A DNA stretch of 64,000 nt from UBA11403 sp963784615 (GTDB lineage Bacteria > Pseudomonadota > Gammaproteobacteria > Legionellales > Legionellaceae). Below are positions 43,377 through 52,405 of the stretch, one piece after another (the stretch's first letter is position 1; every line of letters starts with the position of its first letter). A program made the position numbers and the translations under genes. The notes beneath the pieces were generated by a model, which had not been told where the DNA came from, did not search any database, and was given only the letters and a program-made list of their open reading frames with translations. Where the stretch lies: NCBI GenBank assembly GCA_963784615.1, contig CAWASG010000001.1, positions 1,116,001 to 1,180,000 of the forward strand. The letters are read 5' to 3'.

Positions 43377-45890
43377 TTGAATAATCGATCGGATTTACTC
43401 GCTGAATTGACGCGAGGAGCAACCATTGTTACGCCGAATAATCGCCTAAGTCATCAACTCTTGCGTGCATACATGCGGCATTCAGCAGATACGGTACACG
43501 ATAAACCACGTTGTCAGCCCTACCCTGGTTTTTTACGCGATCGGTTTAAGCAGGTTTTGCATGCTTATGCTCATCAATCACACCCCCTTTTGCTCAATGC
43601 ACACCAAGAGCGGTTGTTGTGGCAAGAGGTTGTTAGTCATAATAGCCCTTATCCATGTACTGAAGGCTTAATCAATCAAGTTCAGGATGCCTGGACACGA
43701 TGCCAACTGTGGTTGATTGATATTGATACCCCTGTTTTTTTGCAAACACCACAAACACAGCAGTTTCAACGATGGCATCAGGCTTTTCAAACACGTCTGT
43801 CTAAACATCATGCCATTACTGAATCGCAATTGGTGCCCTATTTAATCGAGTTTCCGCTGGCACTATCGGATGCACCGATGATTTGGGTATCGTTTGATGA
43901 TTTCACGCCACAACAACGTCGGTTACAGGACGTACTTGCATCTCTGGGCATCGAACAACGACGTGAGGATCTTGAAGCGCGGTTGCAAACCACAACGTGC
44001 TATGCCGCTCATGACACGCAAGATGAGCTCGCTCAACTCATTTCCTGGCTCAACCTACAATTGGCAACAAAGGTTCCTCGTATTGCGGTCATTGTTCCCG
44101 ATCTTCAACAACAATCTCAAGCACTGCAGCGACGCTTATTGAGAAGTATTCCCGCCAGTCAATTTGAGCTCTCACTCGGGAAAGCATTAACCGATTATCC
44201 CTTGGTCGCTCACGCGCTTCATTGGTTATCACTTGAAAAAAACACATTCACTAATCATCAAGTTCGCTTGCTCTTGCACTCCCCTTATTTAGGTGGTGCA
44301 TGGGCTGAATTTTCAGAACGTTCGAAGATCATGGAGGACAGCAGGCTATTACAGGAAGACATGATTACCTGTTCAAGTCTTCTGTTAACCCTGCAACACA
44401 GAGCCCCTAAACTTGCGACGCTTCTAGAGCAATTAACCGATTACCCGACCGCGGCGAGCCCTGCTGAATGGAGCGCGCTGTTTAAAGCAAGGCTAATGAC
44501 GCTTGGTTTTCCCGGTGAATATGCCTTGAATACATTTGCTTACCAAACCGTTCAACGCTTTCAAACGCTATTTGATGATTTTTCGGCACTCGCTATTGTG
44601 CAGCCACGAATGACGAAATCCGAGGCATTGAATGCCTTTCGTGATATGGCAAAGGCAACTGTATTTCAGGTTAGAAAAACGCCTTCCCCCATTCAGGTTT
44701 TAGGATTGCTAGAAGCATCCGGCTGTGAATACGATGCTATTTGGGTTATGGGATTGACTGACCAATGCCTGCCGCAAAAAGTTAAATTATCTCCCTTTAT
44801 TCCGATGTCTTTACAACGTGAGCATCACATGCCTCATGCCCTTCCCGAACGCGAATATAGTCTGGCAAAGCAATTATTAGAACGCTTGCAACATGGGAGT
44901 GATCATTGTGTTTTCAGCTATCCTCGTTTAACAGGCGATACACCGAATTTGCCGAGTCCTTTAATTCGTGAGTTTCCGCCCTTTTCACCCTGTATCAATG
45001 ATAGGCCACTGCCCGCGCTATTACTCAGTGAATATTCAGAGACCTACGCATGGCCTCTAACTGAAACCGAGGTGCTGTCGGGAGGAACATCCATTCTCGC
45101 TTATCAAGCGCAGTGTCCCTTTCGCGCGTTCGCCGCCCATCGCTTGCATGCTAAATCCGGCTTAAAACAATCAACTGGGTTAAACGATGCTGAGCGTGGT
45201 CAAGTGGTGCATAAAGTATTGGAAATCATTTGGAAAGCATTGGGGAGTCAGGACGAATTACTCAAACAGTCCACGGATGAGTTAAATCAATTGATTAACC
45301 AAGCCATTGATGTAGCACTTGTGCCGATTATCCAGAATCGATCCTGCTCCTTTCCGCCGCTGATTCAATCTGTCGAACGTTCCCGCTTGATTGCGCTCAT
45401 ACATGCGAGCTTCGCCTGGGAAAAAGAGCGTGAGCCCTTTGTTATCAAGGCGATTGAGCAAGCCTATACGCTCAACTTGGCGGGGCTTGATTTTTCTGTG
45501 CGCGTGGATCGGTTGGATGCAGCTTCTGAGAATGAAACCTGGGTGATTGATTATAAAAGCAGTATTCCACCCAACAAGCCATGGAATGAAGAACGGCCAG
45601 AAGCACCGCAGTTGCTTCTATATGCCCTTCTTGACGACAGCATCAACGCATTATTATTCCTGCAGCTCAAGGCCGGTCAAATCGTTTGTAGCGGGATTAG
45701 TCAGGAGAAACAGTCCATTGCAGGTTTAACCGGTCTCAAAAAAGACGAAACCTGGACGCAAAAACGCGACGAATGGCACCAACGACTCACGCAACTGGCC
45801 GTTGAGTTTCGCGATGGGCATTGCCCACCGGTTCCCCAACGTGACAGCACGTGTTTGACGTGTGATTTTAGAGATTTATGTCGGATCTGA
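43377..45890 (+). CDS. AddB/RecB-like PD-(D/E)XK nuclease-family DNA repair protein
   Basis: 837 aa. The only possible start is the TTG at 43377, because a stop at 43365 precedes it. N-terminal GATIVTPNNRLSHQLLRAYMR matches the degenerate helicase-like start of this family. The C-terminal nuclease domain has WVIDYKSS (the D-x-K catalytic strand) with GQVVHKVLEIIW before it. The AddB-type iron-sulfur cysteines are present: QCPFRAFA plus CLTCDFRDLC. Similar proteins are annotated as probable DNA repair proteins (TIGR03623) and usually pair with a UvrD/RecB-like helicase-nuclease; no such partner is in the window. Confidence 0.85.
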   Translation: MNNRSDLLAELTRGATIVTPNNRLSHQLLRAYMRHSADTVHDKPRCQPYPGFLRDRFKQVLHAYAHQSHPLLLNAHQERLLWQEVVSHNSPYPCTEGLINQVQDAWTRCQLWLIDIDTPVFLQTPQTQQFQRWHQAFQTRLSKHHAITESQLVPYLIEFPLALSDAPMIWVSFDDFTPQQRRLQDVLASLGIEQRREDLEARLQTTTCYAAHDTQDELAQLISWLNLQLATKVPRIAVIVPDLQQQSQALQRRLLRSIPASQFELSLGKALTDYPLVAHALHWLSLEKNTFTNHQVRLLLHSPYLGGAWAEFSERSKIMEDSRLLQEDMITCSSLLLTLQHRAPKLATLLEQLTDYPTAASPAEWSALFKARLMTLGFPGEYALNTFAYQTVQRFQTLFDDFSALAIVQPRMTKSEALNAFRDMAKATVFQVRKTPSPIQVLGLLEASGCEYDAIWVMGLTDQCLPQKVKLSPFIPMSLQREHHMPHALPEREYSLAKQLLERLQHGSDHCVFSYPRLTGDTPNLPSPLIREFPPFSPCINDRPLPALLLSEYSETYAWPLTETEVLSGGTSILAYQAQCPFRAFAAHRLHAKSGLKQSTGLNDAERGQVVHKVLEIIWKALGSQDELLKQSTDELNQLINQAIDVALVPIIQNRSCSFPPLIQSVERSRLIALIHASFAWEKEREPFVIKAIEQAYTLNLAGLDFSVRVDRLDAASENETWVIDYKSSIPPNKPWNEERPEAPQLLLYALLDDSINALLFLQLKAGQIVCSGISQEKQSIAGLTGLKKDETWTQKRDEWHQRLTQLAVEFRDGHCPPVPQRDSTCLTCDFRDLCRI

Positions 45891-45932
45891 TGAAAGAGAA
45901 TTGTTTGCACCGAAGGTACTGGGGCACTCGAA

Positions 45933-46166
45933 ATCACATTATTCATATGAATAGTGTGAGATATATCACGTTTTTCGGCCTCAGTCATCGTTTCGCCATC
46001 CGTCGTTGCGAGCGAAGCGCGGCAATCCAGAGTACGGAGCTTCGACCCCTGGATTGCTTCGTGCCTCGCAACGACGCCTGATATAACATTGCACATATTG
46101 TGAAGTTTATTGGGCGCGGATGGCGAAACGATGACTGAGACCCGTTTTTCATATGAATAATGTGAT
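45933..46166. mobile_element. Three-level nested inverted-repeat element (CTCAGTCATCG family copy 2 inside an ATCACATTATTC pair)
   Basis: Outermost perfect 18-bp arms ATCACATTATTCATATGA (45933-45950) / complement (46149-46166). Next, the CTCAGTCATCGTTTCGCCAT arms at 45979-46002 / 46117-46139. Innermost is the CGTCGTTGCGAGCGAAGCGC palindrome at 46001-46076. It occupies the 297-base gap between the nuclease and EEP genes. Confidence 0.88.
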
Positions 46167-46187
46167 CCAGAAACGTTCTTATGCATT

Positions 46188-47411
46188 TTATTGACGATTA
46201 TTAGGCGACGTCTGGAGTGCATCCCTTATCGCGACTGCAATTTGGCAAAAAAAACCTGAGCCACTTGCTTGGGGTGCGGGAAATGGCGCTACTTTTCCTG
46301 AATACACAGGAAGTGTTGGCGCGAACTCAGCCCATGTTTGTGCCCCTAAATAGGCGCTGCCAATATTATTCATTTGCGTTCTAAGTTTAGTTTGTTCCGC
46401 AGGATCCATGGTGTGACCTAATATCACATCATAGTCTAATAAAATATCTTTGAAACGCTGCCAGGGTCGGCCACGCAAAGTCTGGTGAACGGCATGCGCG
46501 GGATCAGGAATATAATCCTTGTACGCAACGACGCCGCCACCTAAATCTTCAAAGAACTTTCCTGGCTTATCCTCAACTTGAACAAATGAGCCTCTGTCTG
46601 GCGCCACAAAAAATCCGTCATATGCTTTTTGAACCGGCCTCGCACCAGAACCACCTGATTCATGTACGGTCGTCAATCCACCTCGACCATCCGAGCAAAT
46701 ATTGGTGGCATGATGCCAACTGCTAACCATAGACTTTAAGTGCACATTTTGTATGTTATTGGTATCGCCGCCCATGATTGACGGAATATTTTCTCTCACC
46801 AGAGCGAACTGTGCATCGATCATTTCTTGGCTATAATCATGTCCATATTCCAAATGTAGATTGATCAATGCAATGGGTTTACCGGTAATCACATCTGTAA
46901 AATCATGACGATAGCCACGACAATTATAGTGGCCTGGAAACATCCCTTTCCCACTCCGAGGAACTGGTCTTAATTTACGGGTATTATACAGTGTGACCAG
47001 GAGTTGCTGCCCTTTATTATCAACAGGTGTTTCAATCAGGGCCCAACCTTGAGTCTTTAGAAAGGCTAAATATTCCCTTTTAAGCACCGACGACTTGACC
47101 CAATCGGCTTCTTGAAGCAGGATAAATTCATTGCCCATGTCCATTATTGTTTTCAATTCATCTAATTGTTGGATTTTTCTAGACGAATACTCCGCCTGTT
47201 CTTCGGTGATATCCAGGGGATTATTCGAATGTGCGTATTGCAGATCATATTTGCATTCTATAGCACGAGCCACGGCATGCTCTTTCGAGATACAGCGCAT
47301 TTGCATATTCCAGGTGGCGCCTTGTAGTCGAATGCCGGGAAAAACGGTTATAGCGACAGACCGCCAGGCATGATCAGAAGTTGCGCCTGGGCATGGCTCA
47401 AATTTTGGCAT
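46188..47411 (-). CDS. Endonuclease/exonuclease/phosphatase (EEP)-fold protein
   Basis: 407 aa, ATG at 47411 with GGAG 5 bases upstream. Active-site pieces of the DNase I/sphingomyelinase superfamily can be read in order: N35 (TWNMQ), E101 (LLQEAD), H186 (LINLHLEYG), D216 and N218 (GGDTNN), D265 (KAYDGFFV). The usual final SDH is not obvious; LGHTMD near 330 is the nearest candidate. No signal peptide. In intracellular bacteria, EEP proteins include phosphoinositide phosphatases and sphingomyelinases as well as nucleases, so the substrate is open. Lone gene between repeats; candidate effector (inference). Confidence 0.78.
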   Translation of the reverse strand: MPKFEPCPGATSDHAWRSVAITVFPGIRLQGATWNMQMRCISKEHAVARAIECKYDLQYAHSNNPLDITEEQAEYSSRKIQQLDELKTIMDMGNEFILLQEADWVKSSVLKREYLAFLKTQGWALIETPVDNKGQQLLVTLYNTRKLRPVPRSGKGMFPGHYNCRGYRHDFTDVITGKPIALINLHLEYGHDYSQEMIDAQFALVRENIPSIMGGDTNNIQNVHLKSMVSSWHHATNICSDGRGGLTTVHESGGSGARPVQKAYDGFFVAPDRGSFVQVEDKPGKFFEDLGGGVVAYKDYIPDPAHAVHQTLRGRPWQRFKDILLDYDVILGHTMDPAEQTKLRTQMNNIGSAYLGAQTWAEFAPTLPVYSGKVAPFPAPQASGSGFFCQIAVAIRDALQTSPNNRQ

Positions 47412-47530
47412 TACGGCTCCTAATTAAGATGGCATTTTACACAATTATATGACAACAATAGGCAATTAACCAATCATTAATGCATTTCGGTACATTTCAA
47501 TCATCATTATGTAGTTAATCGTTTCAAATT

Positions 47531-47804
47531 AGGGTCTGTCGACAATTCGCTAGCTTGAGGCGTAAACCCATGATAGCAATTCCCGCCGTAAAAGCCGATG
47601 GTCAGTATGAGCGCCCTCTCCCATTGATGGGAGAGGGTGCCCGACAGGGCGGGTGAGGGCAGTTTAAATCGCAGTGTTTTGATCTACCCTCATCCGCCCT
47701 GTCGGGCACCTTCTCCCGACATCGGGAGAAGGAACTCCGCCACCAGCGCAGATTTTACGGCGGGAATTGCTGCGCCCAAGATAGTAGAATTGTCGACAGA
47801 CCCT
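47531..47804. mobile_element. Composite inverted-repeat element, GGTCTGTCGACAATTC family, copy 1
   Basis: Perfect 18-bp ends AGGGTCTGTCGACAATTC (47531-47548) / complement (47787-47804). Inside, arms AGCAATTCCCGCCGTAAAA (47575) / complement (47753-47771) enclose CCCTCTCCCATTGATGGGAG-type and GCCCGACAGGGCGGGTGAGG-type hairpins. It makes up the right part of the 395-base gap upstream of the EEP gene; 47412-47530 is plain AT-rich DNA. Confidence 0.9.
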
Positions 47805-47806
47805 AG

Positions 47807-48769
47807 TTATGCTATTGAAAAATCAAATGACATAACTTTGGCAATGGCGGGCTGATCAAGTGCAAGGGCTATCAACCGATCAATACCCAAGGCAACGCCG
47901 CTGCAAGGAGGCAAGCCTTGTTTTAGGGCGCTCAACAGATATTCATCGGGCTCGCTGGGTGGGAAGCCTTTTTTAAGACGTTGTTGGTTATCCTGATTGA
48001 AGCGATCGCGTTGAACCTCGGGATCGGTTAATTCGTGAAAGCCGTTGGCCAATTCTACGCCACGATAATACACTTCAAACCGTTCGGCGAGTCCATTAGT
48101 TACTTTTGCAAGTGACGCTTGTGATTCAGGAAAATGATATACGGCCACGGGTGATGGGTTTTTCCCCAAAGCGGGTTCTACAACATGGCTCATGAGTAAA
48201 AATAAATATTGATCGCGATCGGTTTCGTCAGCAGGTAAAACGTTGTCTAAATCTATCGTGGCCAAAAAGGCTTTCATGTCCGCTATTGAAGCATTGAATG
48301 GATCAAGGCCACAGGTCTCTATAAAGGCTTGCTGATAGGTTTTACGAATCATCGGCTGCGTGCCCAATATCAACTGCAAAAAGATATCCACTTCATCCAT
48401 CAGACTATAGTGGCAGGCATCCAGTTGGTACCATTCGAGCAGTGTAAACTCTGGATTATGCCATCGACCCCATTCATCATCTCGAAAAACCCGGGCCAAC
48501 TGAAAAATTGATCCACAGCCGGCGGCAAGAAGGCGTTTCATATGGTATTCGGGTGAGGTTTGTAAACAATAAGACTCCCCGCGAAACGTGGCTTTAATAT
48601 TACTGAGATAAACATCAGATACGCCATATCGAGCCATGACTGGGGTTTCTACTTCAAGATATCCTCTTTCGTTAAAAAATGCACGGATCCGCGCCATAAG
48701 TTGTGCACGTTTGTGTAAATTATCCAAAGATGCTGAGGGCATCCAGGTGGGTTGTTCTGCATCAGACAT
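47807..48769 (-). CDS. epmA: Elongation factor P--(R)-beta-lysine ligase
   Basis: Lysyl-tRNA-synthetase paralogue (PoxA/GenX) that attaches beta-lysine to EF-P. 320 aa, the catalytic core only, with no anticodon-binding domain. Class II motif pieces: RGYLEVETPVMARYGVSD, FRGESYCLQTSPEYHMKRLLAAG, FRDDEWGRWHNPEFTLLEWY (motif 2), and GVALGIDRLIALAL (motif 3). The start overlaps the stop of the DUF59 gene by one base. epmB and efp are not in the window. Confidence 0.95.
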   Translation of the reverse strand: MSDAEQPTWMPSASLDNLHKRAQLMARIRAFFNERGYLEVETPVMARYGVSDVYLSNIKATFRGESYCLQTSPEYHMKRLLAAGCGSIFQLARVFRDDEWGRWHNPEFTLLEWYQLDACHYSLMDEVDIFLQLILGTQPMIRKTYQQAFIETCGLDPFNASIADMKAFLATIDLDNVLPADETDRDQYLFLLMSHVVEPALGKNPSPVAVYHFPESQASLAKVTNGLAERFEVYYRGVELANGFHELTDPEVQRDRFNQDNQQRLKKGFPPSEPDEYLLSALKQGLPPCSGVALGIDRLIALALDQPAIAKVMSFDFSIA

Positions 48770-49104
48770 TAATAAAAAATTCCCAGTTCAAGACGCGCAG
48801 CTTCTGACATACGCTCTTGCGTCCACATAGGCTCCCATACCAGCTCAACGGTGCAATCTTTCACCCCATCAACCTGGTTCACGGCTTGCTCAATTGTTCC
48901 AGGAAAAGTTTGCGCAACAGGACATCCGGGGGAAGTTAACGTCATTTGAATATCCACGTGGTTATCTTCGTTGATGGCAATGTTGTAGATTAAGCCCAAA
49001 TCGTAAACGTTGACGGGGATTTCTGGATCAAATACAGTTTTAAGCCCGGCGATTACCCGCTCTTTTAGTGCATCTGGATCGGATTTTTTTTTCATACCAA
49101 ACAT
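48769..49104 (-). CDS. sufT: SufT-like (DUF59/MIP18) Fe-S assembly protein
   Basis: 111 aa from ATG 49104, which has GGAG 8 bases upstream; the longer open frame has no ribosome site. DUF59 hallmarks: VFDPEIPVNVYDLGLIYNI, LTSPGCPVAQTFPGTIEQAV, and VELVWEPMWTQERMSEAARLELG. SufT helps mature Fe-S proteins. Translationally coupled to epmA; the maturation enzyme EpmB is an Fe-S radical protein, so the pairing may or may not be functional. No suf operon here. Confidence 0.9.
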   Translation of the reverse strand: MFGMKKKSDPDALKERVIAGLKTVFDPEIPVNVYDLGLIYNIAINEDNHVDIQMTLTSPGCPVAQTFPGTIEQAVNQVDGVKDCTVELVWEPMWTQERMSEAARLELGIFY

Positions 49105-49271
49105 CGACTTTGCTCCAAAATAACTCAGGGGTATTGTAACGTTCAAATCGATGTTTGGATAGCCACGCAGAGTATATATGCATATCATGGCGAACTAAAT
49201 TTCAAACATACTGCTTGAAATATATTTTATGTCGTGTTAACTTATTGTTTTATTTAACGTTAGAAAAAAAC

Positions 49272-50435
49272 ATGCTCAGAGCCACGACAAAAAAAACAGT
49301 TCAAGCACATATTTTTGACTGCGATGGAAGCATTCTAAACAATAATGTGTATCAATTGCTAAAAGAACAATCCACAAGTAACCCCTCTCTGGATAACATC
49401 ATCAAAGGGAACTTGGTTTTATTTGAACATATATGTAGTCTCATTAGTCTCAAAAATCCAGACATGATCGATATCCTCTGCGGCTCAAATCGACAATCTC
49501 ATAACATTGATGAATATTACCAGTCGTATTTTGGAACCCCCTCTTTTTATCCGATATTAATTAGAATACGCGATACCATACAAATGTATCACACCAAAGT
49601 ATCTTTAGACCCAATATTGTTAGCCGATATTTTTTCTGATTTGCCAGCAGGCACCGCCTTCACTCGAGCAACAACAGACTTAGACTTAGACTCAGACTTT
49701 TTAACCCCAGAAGACCATCCTCAAATCCCATTTGAGAAAAATAAAAACATACTAACCTATACATTAATCCACCATCTGGCCAGCAAGCACGAACCCAGCA
49801 CTCAACTTGAGATTCATTTTTACGATGCTGAGTTTAGCGTCACCCAAAGTCTATTTATTTGGCTGCATAAGAACAAAGCGTTAATACCCGAGAATGTGGC
49901 GTTCGTTATCAATCATTACAAGGGAGAATTATCTCCTCCATCTTTTCCACCAATACAAGGAACGGGGGAGATAGATCGAGACTATCGAAAAACAGCCAAA
50001 ATACTAACTCGCTTTGGCAAAAGCGATTCCGATATTGATTGGGGGTGGGGTAATTCTTCGCCAAAAATAGTATTCAACGAGGAATTAACTCTCGATATAC
50101 TGAAGCATTTGCAAAGAAGAGGATCTACTCTAAATACAGAAGATCTAGCCAACCAAGAAGATGATGTTTCTAAAAGTACTACGCCTTCTGCCATTGAAGT
50201 AAAAGTCGTCGATTTTGAAGATCCCAAAGAGGTCGCTCAAGATCAAAAACCCCTCGACCAAATGGATGACGCCCCTTCCGATACTACTCCTGGTCGAGCT
50301 AAAACAGTAACGTTCGTCGATCCTGTACCGACCGAAAAAACCAAATGTTGTTCATGTGGCTTTTTCGACAGATGGTTCTCTTCTTCCAACACAGCAGAGC
50401 AGACTAACGCCAAGTATACTTTACAGAGATTTTGA
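49272..50435 (+). CDS. HAD-like protein, candidate effector, 387 aa
   Basis: The ATG at 49272 is the first internal start giving a sensible N-terminus (MLRATTKKTVQAHIFDCDGS). HAD motif I is clear: IFD16-C-D18-GS. S72 in DILCGSNRQS fits motif II. K155/K157 in PFEKNKNILTY may supply motif III, and LEIHFYD185AEF fits motif IV, where the family commonly has two Asp residues; here the second is Ala. The C-terminal third is acidic, Ser/Thr/Pro-rich, with a KCCSCGFF patch. Proteins with a D-x-D-G-S start and an HFYDD strand occur among predicted Legionella effectors (from memory). The single gene ends at a strong palindrome. Confidence 0.62.
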   Translation: MLRATTKKTVQAHIFDCDGSILNNNVYQLLKEQSTSNPSLDNIIKGNLVLFEHICSLISLKNPDMIDILCGSNRQSHNIDEYYQSYFGTPSFYPILIRIRDTIQMYHTKVSLDPILLADIFSDLPAGTAFTRATTDLDLDSDFLTPEDHPQIPFEKNKNILTYTLIHHLASKHEPSTQLEIHFYDAEFSVTQSLFIWLHKNKALIPENVAFVINHYKGELSPPSFPPIQGTGEIDRDYRKTAKILTRFGKSDSDIDWGWGNSSPKIVFNEELTLDILKHLQRRGSTLNTEDLANQEDDVSKSTTPSAIEVKVVDFEDPKEVAQDQKPLDQMDDAPSDTTPGRAKTVTFVDPVPTEKTKCCSCGFFDRWFSSSNTAEQTNAKYTLQRF

Positions 50436-50444
50436 TCAAAAAAA

Positions 50445-50486
50445 ATGAGCACCGACCGAGCCGCGCGCGGCTCGGTCGGTGCTCAT
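50445..50486. terminator. Perfect 42-bp palindrome after the HAD-like gene
   Basis: 21-bp arms with no spacer, ATGAGCACCGACCGAGCCGC and its complement. It is preceded by a run of eight A and lies between convergent genes, 10 bases after the stop. It may terminate both. A GCGTTTGCCCTGTC fragment of the nested-element arm follows at 50498. Confidence 0.75.
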
Positions 50487-50511
50487 ATAATTTGGGTGCG
50501 TTTGCCCTGTC

Positions 50512-51576
50512 TTAATATGCTGCAATATCAATCGTCTTCATTTTGTGATTAAAACGCTTGCCGTTTCTTAAAACTGTCACTTTAATTTCTTCACCGACAC
50601 CGATTTCAGTGAACAGGTTATAGAACACATCGTAGTTATCCACTGGCTGGTCGTTAACTGAAACGATAACATCCCCCACAAAGGTATGACCACGACGGTC
50701 ACGGCCAGTGATGGCTAAGTTTGCCTTTGCTGCTGGTGTGTTAGGCAGAATATTGGCAATCAAAATACCTTTTTTAACGCCTAACTTCTCAGCAAGCTTG
50801 GGCTCAGCGCGTTCGATGCCGATACCCGCGAGGGTAACTCGTCCATTTTTAATAATCTGTGTCGCAACGTGTTGAATATCATCTGAAGGCACTGCAAAAC
50901 CAATGCCTGCTGATGACCCATTTTGTGAGTAAATCGCCGTATTTAAGCCGATTAAACGTCCATTACTATCCAGCAGTGGTCCACCTGAATTCCCAGGGTT
51001 AATAGACGCATCGGTTTGAATAGCGCCATGAATGCTGACACCGCCAACACCAGGAAATTGACGGTCCAGCGCTGAAATAACGCCTATCGTTAAGGAATGA
51101 TCCAAGCCGAATGGATTACCAATCGCGATGGTTTTTTGCCCAACTAACAATTTTTTTGTTGGTGCGAATTCAAAAGGTTTGAGTGTTTTTATTTTTGCCA
51201 AGGCTTTAGGTGAAGAGACGGATAGCACGGCAATGTCTTTACGTGGTTCCGCACCAACCACTTTCGCAGAAACGGACAGGTCGCCCATCATCACTTGCAA
51301 GTGATTAGCGCCTTTGATCACATGATAATTAGTCACAATGTGACCTGCATTATCCCAAACGATACCGGAACCTGCGCCATCTGGTCTTTGTTCTTTCTTA
51401 AAATGCTTGGTTACTGTCACAAATCGTTGGATGTAAACGACTTTGGGGGAAGATTGTTGAAATACGTCTATGTTGTTTTGTTCAGTGGATAACAAGTTGA
51501 CTTTAGAATGTGCATTTGAAACCATGAATGAAAAAAAAATTAGCAGCGAAGACATCATCAATCGATTGATAATCAT
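50512..51576 (-). CDS. Deg/HtrA-type periplasmic serine protease with one PDZ domain
   Basis: 354 aa from ATG 51576 (AAGGA 7 bases upstream); the longer frame runs into rnpB and is not credible. N-terminal signal or anchor MIINRLMMSSLLIFFSFMVSNA. Trypsin-like domain with catalytic H85 (TNYHV), D114 (KDIAVL) and S197 (PGNSGGPL). A single C-terminal PDZ (GIGIERAEPKLAEKLGVKKGILIANILPNTPA...GDVIVSVNDQ). One PDZ and a hydrophobic N-terminus fit DegS or a short HtrA; without knowing whether the signal is cleaved, the subtype is open. Role in envelope protein quality control or stress signalling. Confidence 0.9.
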   Translation of the reverse strand: MIINRLMMSSLLIFFSFMVSNAHSKVNLLSTEQNNIDVFQQSSPKVVYIQRFVTVTKHFKKEQRPDGAGSGIVWDNAGHIVTNYHVIKGANHLQVMMGDLSVSAKVVGAEPRKDIAVLSVSSPKALAKIKTLKPFEFAPTKKLLVGQKTIAIGNPFGLDHSLTIGVISALDRQFPGVGGVSIHGAIQTDASINPGNSGGPLLDSNGRLIGLNTAIYSQNGSSAGIGFAVPSDDIQHVATQIIKNGRVTLAGIGIERAEPKLAEKLGVKKGILIANILPNTPAAKANLAITGRDRRGHTFVGDVIVSVNDQPVDNYDVFYNLFTEIGVGEEIKVTVLRNGKRFNHKMKTIDIAAY

Positions 51577-51624
51577 AAATATTTCCTTGAGACGTTGGAC
51601 GTTGTTGGATCTGGTAATAAAAAA

Positions 51625-51981
51625 GTCAGTCGATAAGCCGGGTTCTGTCGTGGACAACCATTCATCTGGGATAAACGTCACCGTTTACCTCAAGCAACCT
51701 ACCCGGATCCTGTGCGAGCAGCACGTTATGGTGCGAACACCACGTGGATCCCTATTTGGTCTTGCTCCGAGTGGGGTTTACCCTGCCACGTCTGTTACCA
51801 GACGCGCGGTGCGCTCTTACCGCACCATTTCACCCTTACCTGTGCCGAAACACAGGCGGTATATTTTCTGTGGCACTTGCCGTAGGCTCTCGCCTCCCAG
51901 GCGTTACCTGGCACTCTGCTCTGTGGAGCCCGGACTTTCCTCCCGCAACACAAGTGCTGCGCGCGATTGTCTGACTGACTT
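51625..51981 (-). ncRNA. rnpB: RNase P RNA (M1 RNA)
   Basis: Catalytic RNA that matures tRNA 5' ends. On the minus strand it begins about AGTCAGTCAGACAATCGC and contains the universally conserved GGAGGAAAGTCCGGGCTCC block (P4/CR I), GGTAAGGGTGAAA, and GAGCAAGACCAAATAGG. The 3' end CCCGGCTTATCGACTGACT pairs with the 5' end to form P1. About 357 nt, type A like other gammaproteobacteria. A T-run follows the P1 strand (TTTTTTATTAC). Lies between fis and the Deg-type protease, all on the minus strand. Confidence 0.97.
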
Positions 51982-52018
51982 TGATATGAATATTAACAGA
52001 ATGATTGATACAAAGCTA

Positions 52019-52306
52019 TTAATACTCGCGTGTACCAATAAATTCATCATCGAAATAACGCTTTAATTTCGTACGCAATGTACCACGGCTAACGCCTAAT
52101 ACACGAGCGGCTTTAGATTGATTGTAACGTGTCATCTCCATAACTGTACGAAACAAAGGCGCCTCGACAATTTCAAGAATCAATTGGTGTAAATTAAGAT
52201 TGGCATCTTTGCTAGATGCTGTCGTTAAATAATGTTTTACAGCAACAATAACTTGCTCAGATAAGCCAGCTTGCTTTTGGGTAGCATCGTTTACAACTGT
52301 GTTCAT
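52019..52306 (-). CDS. fis: DNA-binding protein Fis
   Basis: Nucleoid protein and global regulator. 95 aa from ATG 52306 (GGAG, 6-base spacing). The C-terminal helix-turn-helix is well kept: LFRTVMEMTRYNQSKAARVLGVSRGTLRTKLKRYF. Unlike the usual dusB-fis operon it stands alone upstream of rnpB. Legionella has several Fis paralogues that control effector genes; this may be one. A good promoter and an upstream tandem CTTAA site are present on the same strand. Confidence 0.95.
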   Translation of the reverse strand: MNTVVNDATQKQAGLSEQVIVAVKHYLTTASSKDANLNLHQLILEIVEAPLFRTVMEMTRYNQSKAARVLGVSRGTLRTKLKRYFDDEFIGTREY

Positions 52307-52355
52307 TTTTTTCTCCAAATCAACGGTTTATATAAAAATCTGCATCGTGGGTGTT

Positions 52356-52384
52356 ATAGTACCATAGAAAACAAAGGGTGTAAA
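52356..52384 (-). promoter_or_regulatory. fis promoter
   Basis: Minus strand TTTACA (52379-52384), 17-bp spacer, TACTAT (52356-52361), 50 bases before the fis ATG. Confidence 0.6.
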
Positions 52385-52405
52385 CATTGTTTTAAAAGAA
52401 ATCAT

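Noticed and set aside
51470..52066. 198-codon plus-strand frame over rnpB
   Set aside because: It is antisense to RNase P RNA and the protease start; the RNA explains the sequence fully.
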